A stretch of DNA of 64,000 bases from Candidatus Krumholzibacteriota bacterium (GTDB lineage: Bacteria > Krumholzibacteriota > Krumholzibacteriia > Krumholzibacteriales > Krumholzibacteriaceae). Below are positions 61,127 to 64,000 of the stretch, one piece after another. The stretch lies in the NCBI GenBank assembly GCA_016932415.1, contig JAFGCX010000030.1:1-64000 (forward strand), in the 5' to 3' direction. A model generated the notes under the pieces. That model had not been told where the DNA came from and did not search any database. It worked only from the letters and a program-made list of their open reading frames with translations. Position numbers and translations under genes: made by a program. The first letter of the stretch is position 1. Every line of letters begins with the position of its first letter.

Positions 61127-61307
61127 GGAAGAACTAGGCAGGGTGATCGATGCGGCGGTCGAGACGAAAGATGGAAGGAAAAAGCTCTCATGCGCGAAAG
61201 CTTTCATAATCGCCGACGATTACGGGATCAGGCTCAGCGATATAAGCAGGTATTGCAACAGGAATGATATAAGGATCTCCAATTGCCAGCTCGGGTGTTT
61301 TAAATGA
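61116..61307 (+). CDS. small protein of the Mo/W operon, unknown
   Basis: 63 residues; ATG 61116 or 61119, with GAAGGAG just upstream, overlapping the regulator gene. I do not recognise a named family. The sequence holds a helical pair (LSCAKAFIIADDYGIRLSDI) and a Cys-rich end (SRYCNRNDIRI, then NCQLGCF), three Cys in all after the first. The last segment looks like a conserved metal- or sulfur-binding tail. It is overlapped by mobB (ATGA), so it is surely translated with cofactor genes. A metallochaperone or regulator partner is a guess. Confidence 0.7.
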   Translation: MMSEEELGRVIDAAVETKDGRKKLSCAKAFIIADDYGIRLSDISRYCNRNDIRISNCQLGCFK

Positions 61308-61741
61308 AGGTGATAGTGATATCAGGTTCGCATTCGAACGTGGGAAAGACAGGACTGGCACTGAAGATCATATCGATCCTCGAAGACGCAGTTCATGTCA
61401 AGATAGGTCATGGGACGCGCAAGGAGGGACTTGGAAACCGGTTCTATCCCGAGGGGACAGCGTTAGAAACTGTCGCCGCCGAAAACAACGGCCGCCGGTA
61501 CCTCGTGATCGAGAGCAACAGGATACTGCGCGAGATAGATCCCGACCTGGCGATCTTTCTTGCCGGCGGCGAGGATAAACCGACGGCGAAAGAAGCGAGG
61601 AAGAAGGCCGATATAATCCGGGGAAAGGGTCTCAGAGGCGAAGAGGTCGACAGGATAAGCGAATCGCTTGGAGTCGATCGGAAGGTCGCGCTGGAGATCA
61701 TAAGACTCGCAGGATCTTTCGAAGAGGAACATGGAAAATGA
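61304..61741 (+). CDS. mobB: MobB-like P-loop protein
   Basis: 145 residues. It begins with a P-loop GSHSNVGKTGLA near 9, then VHVKIGHGTRKEG and RYLVIESNRILREIDPDLAIFLAG, as in MobB, the GTP-binding partner of molybdopterin nucleotidyl transfer. It then has a helical C-terminal part (ADIIRGKGLRGEEVDRI). W-AOR uses bis-pyranopterin without nucleotide, so the role here may be cofactor delivery. Start and stop overlap its neighbours (ATGA). Confidence 0.8.
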   Translation: MKVIVISGSHSNVGKTGLALKIISILEDAVHVKIGHGTRKEGLGNRFYPEGTALETVAAENNGRRYLVIESNRILREIDPDLAIFLAGGEDKPTAKEARKKADIIRGKGLRGEEVDRISESLGVDRKVALEIIRLAGSFEEEHGK

Positions 61742-62919
61742 TATCGTACGAAGAAGCTCTGAAAATAGTGATCGGCGCGGCTGATCTGACGGGGAATGAG
61801 ACTGTTCCCCTGATAGAGAGCGCGGGAAGGGTCCTCGCGGGCGATATCCGCAGCGATATAGATATGCCTCCGTTCAATAAATCGGCGATGGACGGTTTTG
61901 CCGTCAGAACCGAGGACCTCCGAGCTGGCGCCAGTCTCAGGATCATCGAGACGATCCCGGCAGGCGTCTATCCGAAAAAGAGCGTGGGAAAAGGCGAATG
62001 CTCGAGGATCATGACCGGCGGCGCCGTCCCCGATGGAGCAGGCCGCGTGGTAATGGTCGAGCATACCGAAGAGGCTGACGGTCATATGACTGTCACTAAA
62101 GAAAGTTCAGCGGTTAATATATGCTTCAGGGCTGAGGATATCCGAACAGGTGATCTGGTCCTTGAAAAGGGGACGATAATCGACCCCCCCAGGGTCGCTC
62201 TTCTTGCTTCGGTAGGCTGCGATCCCGTCGAAGTCTTCCGAAGGCCAGTCATGGGGATCGCCGCTACCGGAAGCGAACTCGTCGAGCCGGACGAAAAGCC
62301 TGAAGGCGCGATGATAAGAAACAGCAACGGGTACCAGCTCTTCAGCCAGGCTGCCCGCGCCGGGTTCGATCCGCGTTATCTCGGGATCGTCGGAGATACT
62401 CCGGAGGCGGTCGGGGAGATAATAGAAAGAGTATCCGGCGGGGTCGATCTGCTTATATTCTCGGGCGGAGTCTCCATGGGTGATTACGATTTTGTCCCCG
62501 GCGTGCTGAGGGAAAAGGGATTCGAACTTTATTTCGAAAAGGTCGCCGTCAAGCCCGGAAGGCCTATGGTCTTCGGCCGAAGGGGCAAGACCGCGGTCTT
62601 TGGATTGCCCGGGAATCCAGTTTCGACTTTCATCCTTTTCGAACTTTTCGTCAAGCCGCTTGGATTCGCCATGATGGGCTCAAAGTACAGGCACAGGGAG
62701 GTGAGGGCCGTTCTGGCCGGGGCGATAACAAGAAGGAAGACTGGAAGGCGTTCACATATTCCTGTCAGGTTCGTCTCGCCCGGCGTAGTCGGGCCGGTGG
62801 AATATCACGGTTCGGCCCATATCCGGGCTTTCGCCGCGGCTGATGGTATCATAGCGATCGAGACAGGTGTTTCAAGAGTGGAGGCGGGAGAGGAGATCGA
62901 CGTCATCCTCACCTGCTGA
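61738..62919 (+). CDS. moeA: molybdopterin molybdenumtransferase MoeA
   Basis: 393 residues, full length. It inserts molybdate or tungstate into adenylated molybdopterin. MPPFNKSAMDGFAVRTEDL near 42, CSRIMTGGAVPDGAGRVVMVEH near 89, ATGSELVEPDE and RNSNGYQLF, SGGVSMGDYDFVPGVL near 240 and FGLPGNPVSTFILFELFV near 285 cover all expected motifs; domain IV closes the protein. Last gene of the wtp operon. Confidence 0.95.
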   Translation: MISYEEALKIVIGAADLTGNETVPLIESAGRVLAGDIRSDIDMPPFNKSAMDGFAVRTEDLRAGASLRIIETIPAGVYPKKSVGKGECSRIMTGGAVPDGAGRVVMVEHTEEADGHMTVTKESSAVNICFRAEDIRTGDLVLEKGTIIDPPRVALLASVGCDPVEVFRRPVMGIAATGSELVEPDEKPEGAMIRNSNGYQLFSQAARAGFDPRYLGIVGDTPEAVGEIIERVSGGVDLLIFSGGVSMGDYDFVPGVLREKGFELYFEKVAVKPGRPMVFGRRGKTAVFGLPGNPVSTFILFELFVKPLGFAMMGSKYRHREVRAVLAGAITRRKTGRRSHIPVRFVSPGVVGPVEYHGSAHIRAFAAADGIIAIETGVSRVEAGEEIDVILTC

Positions 62920-62939
62920 GTCGACGGCAGCGCCGGTTG

Positions 62940-62977
62940 AAAAAAAAGGGGCCGGCCAGAAATACCGGCGCCCCTTT
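62940..62977. terminator. bidirectional terminator between moeA and the porin gene
   Basis: AAAGGGG..CCGG pairs with CCGGCGCCCCTTT with a small bulge around an A-rich loop. Eight A at its left become a U tract for the reverse-strand porin; the forward tract is short. Confidence 0.75.
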
Positions 62978-62995
62978 GACCTGAAATGAATCACT

Positions 62996-64000
62996 TTAAA
63001 ACCTGTGAATGATCCCGATTGACAGCCCCGTCGGGTTATCGCCGATCTCGGGAACTACGATCTCGCCATGGCCGCCACCTGTGCAGGCGTAATCAGCTTC
63101 CGGATCGTTAATCGCTACCGACCAGGCGCCATAGAATTTCGTGTTGTCGCCAGCGGGAAGATCGATGCCCGCAGTCACGATTTTCGCCCCCGTATCATCG
63201 ACCTTGTCGCCGTCGACGACGAGGCCGCCTGTCACATTATATTGAGCTTTCAGTATCATCTTTTCATGAGCCTTGAAACTCGCGCCTAGCCCGAATGTCT
63301 TTCGACCGACATCCCTTGCGCCGTTGATATTGGCGAGGCGCTCGAAAGATCCTACCAGCCGGTACTTCTCCCAGCTGTAGCTTCCGGCAAGGCGAAGGCC
63401 GTTTTCCGACCTGTCGTCGAATTCAGTCAACGCCGTTCCATGCTGTTCATACGATATTCCGGCAAAGACGGCAGATTTTTCGTAGATCATGCTCGCGCTA
63501 AGAAACGAAGTCTCATCTTCCCCTTCTTCGGGGACTATCAGGACGAAACCGTTTATGCCTCTTAAGTCAGGAGTCTTGTAGGCGATGGCGTTGTCGACTC
63601 TGAGATTGAATCCGTAACCGCCGACGCCGGCGATATTCCTTGTGTCTCCAATATAGTTGCTGAAAAGATCGATCTTTCTGTACAGCATCTTTGATGGAGT
63701 CTCTTCGCGGCCGAAATATACTTTTCCGAAATCACCGGAGATGCCGGCGAAGGTCGCCCTGCTGGCGAAATCCTTTCCCGTCTCATCGAAATTGACCTGG
63801 TTTTCTATCTGCCAGAAGAACGAGAGGTCGTTGTCGAGCAGAAGAGACCCTTTGAACCCGATTCTCGAAGTATTACTAGATACATAGATGCTCGATTCAT
63901 CTCCGTCGCTGAGGTTGTCAACAGAGACGTGTACGTATCCGTAAATCTTCGTTTCGAGCTCGCCGGCCGAAGCGCCGGAATGGAATATCGCTGTGATAAG
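62996..64000 (-). CDS. outer-membrane porin, partial (start beyond the window)
   Basis: The frame is open from base 64000 to the stop at 62996, 334 residues without the true start. It begins with the end of a signal peptide (SGASAGELETKIYGYVHVS) and shows the Gram-negative porin pattern: SRIGFKGSLLLDNDLSFFW and QIENQVNFDE near the front, GDFGKVYFGREETP, later strands such as VFAGISYEQHGTALTEF, YRLVGSFERLANI and MILKAQYNVTGGLVVDGDK, and the final SIGIIHRF ending in Phe. Trimeric general-diffusion porin most likely. Nothing ties it to tungstate uptake except adjacency. Confidence 0.85.
   Translation of the reverse strand, partial: LITAIFHSGASAGELETKIYGYVHVSVDNLSDGDESSIYVSSNTSRIGFKGSLLLDNDLSFFWQIENQVNFDETGKDFASRATFAGISGDFGKVYFGREETPSKMLYRKIDLFSNYIGDTRNIAGVGGYGFNLRVDNAIAYKTPDLRGINGFVLIVPEEGEDETSFLSASMIYEKSAVFAGISYEQHGTALTEFDDRSENGLRLAGSYSWEKYRLVGSFERLANINGARDVGRKTFGLGASFKAHEKMILKAQYNVTGGLVVDGDKVDDTGAKIVTAGIDLPAGDNTKFYGAWSVAINDPEADYACTGGGHGEIVVPEIGDNPTGLSIGIIHRF

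Overview
The window looks like a chromosome segment of an uncultured, diderm (outer-membrane-bearing), probably anaerobic or microaerophilic bacterium. The diderm reading rests on Tol-Pal, a TonB-dependent receptor, a porin, lipoprotein signals and a FlgD/T9SS-like C-terminal sorting domain. The energy reading rests on an Rnf complex and a tungsten-type aldehyde oxidoreductase locus. This combination suggests an FCB-related lineage such as Krumholzibacteriota or Eisenbacteria; that placement is inference from gene content only. Coding is dense and GC-rich except for the first 6.2 kb, which is clearly more AT-rich and looks acquired.

Layout. 1-2040: tail of an integron cassette array, with three related attC-like sites and two membrane-protein cassettes. 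2063-6213: a truncated TIR-domain start, then a three-gene cluster (deoxyribosyltransferase-like domain fused to a uridine-kinase-like domain; a small unknown protein; a SIR2-TPR protein) that looks like an undescribed NAD/nucleotide-based defence system. 6.4-10.5 kb: a secreted protein with a sorting domain facing a DUF4384 protein. 10.85-15.4 kb: complete tolQRAB-pal-cpoB operon. 15.5-17.75 kb: two tandem CNNM/CorC-type proteins. 17.8-23.8 kb: hutH, acpS with two nuclease-like genes, a radical SAM enzyme and a FemAB-like acyltransferase. 24.1-29.3 kb: minor-pilin operon including a 997-residue pilin-adhesin. 29.65-37.5 kb: a TonB-dependent receptor, then rnfABCDGE. 37.6-41.6 kb, reverse strand: apbE, pgi and a fused glutamate formimidoyltransferase-cyclodeaminase. 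41.7-51.4 kb: assorted genes, including a SelW-like selenoprotein gene with an in-frame TGA that ordinary gene calling splits or misses, followed by trmO.

51.4-62.9 kb is a tungsten/molybdopterin island. On the reverse strand, two overlapping genes together carry a whole AOR-type oxidoreductase cut into two parts: the AOR N-terminal domain sits before NuoE-NuoF modules, and the AOR C-terminal domains sit after a NuoG-like iron-sulfur module. They are followed by ThiF- and ThiS-like genes. On the forward strand lie a WtpABC tungstate transporter, a ModE-type DNA-binding protein, a small conserved-looking protein, MobB and MoeA. A perfect inverted repeat resembling ModE-type operators lies between the two transcription units. 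The window ends inside a porin gene on the reverse strand.

The parts fit one metabolism. Tungstate import and cofactor synthesis would supply an NAD-linked aldehyde oxidoreductase, and Rnf (with ApbE flavinylating it) would exchange electrons between NADH and ferredoxin. Histidine breakdown is represented at two separate places (hutH and the formimidoyltransferase-cyclodeaminase).
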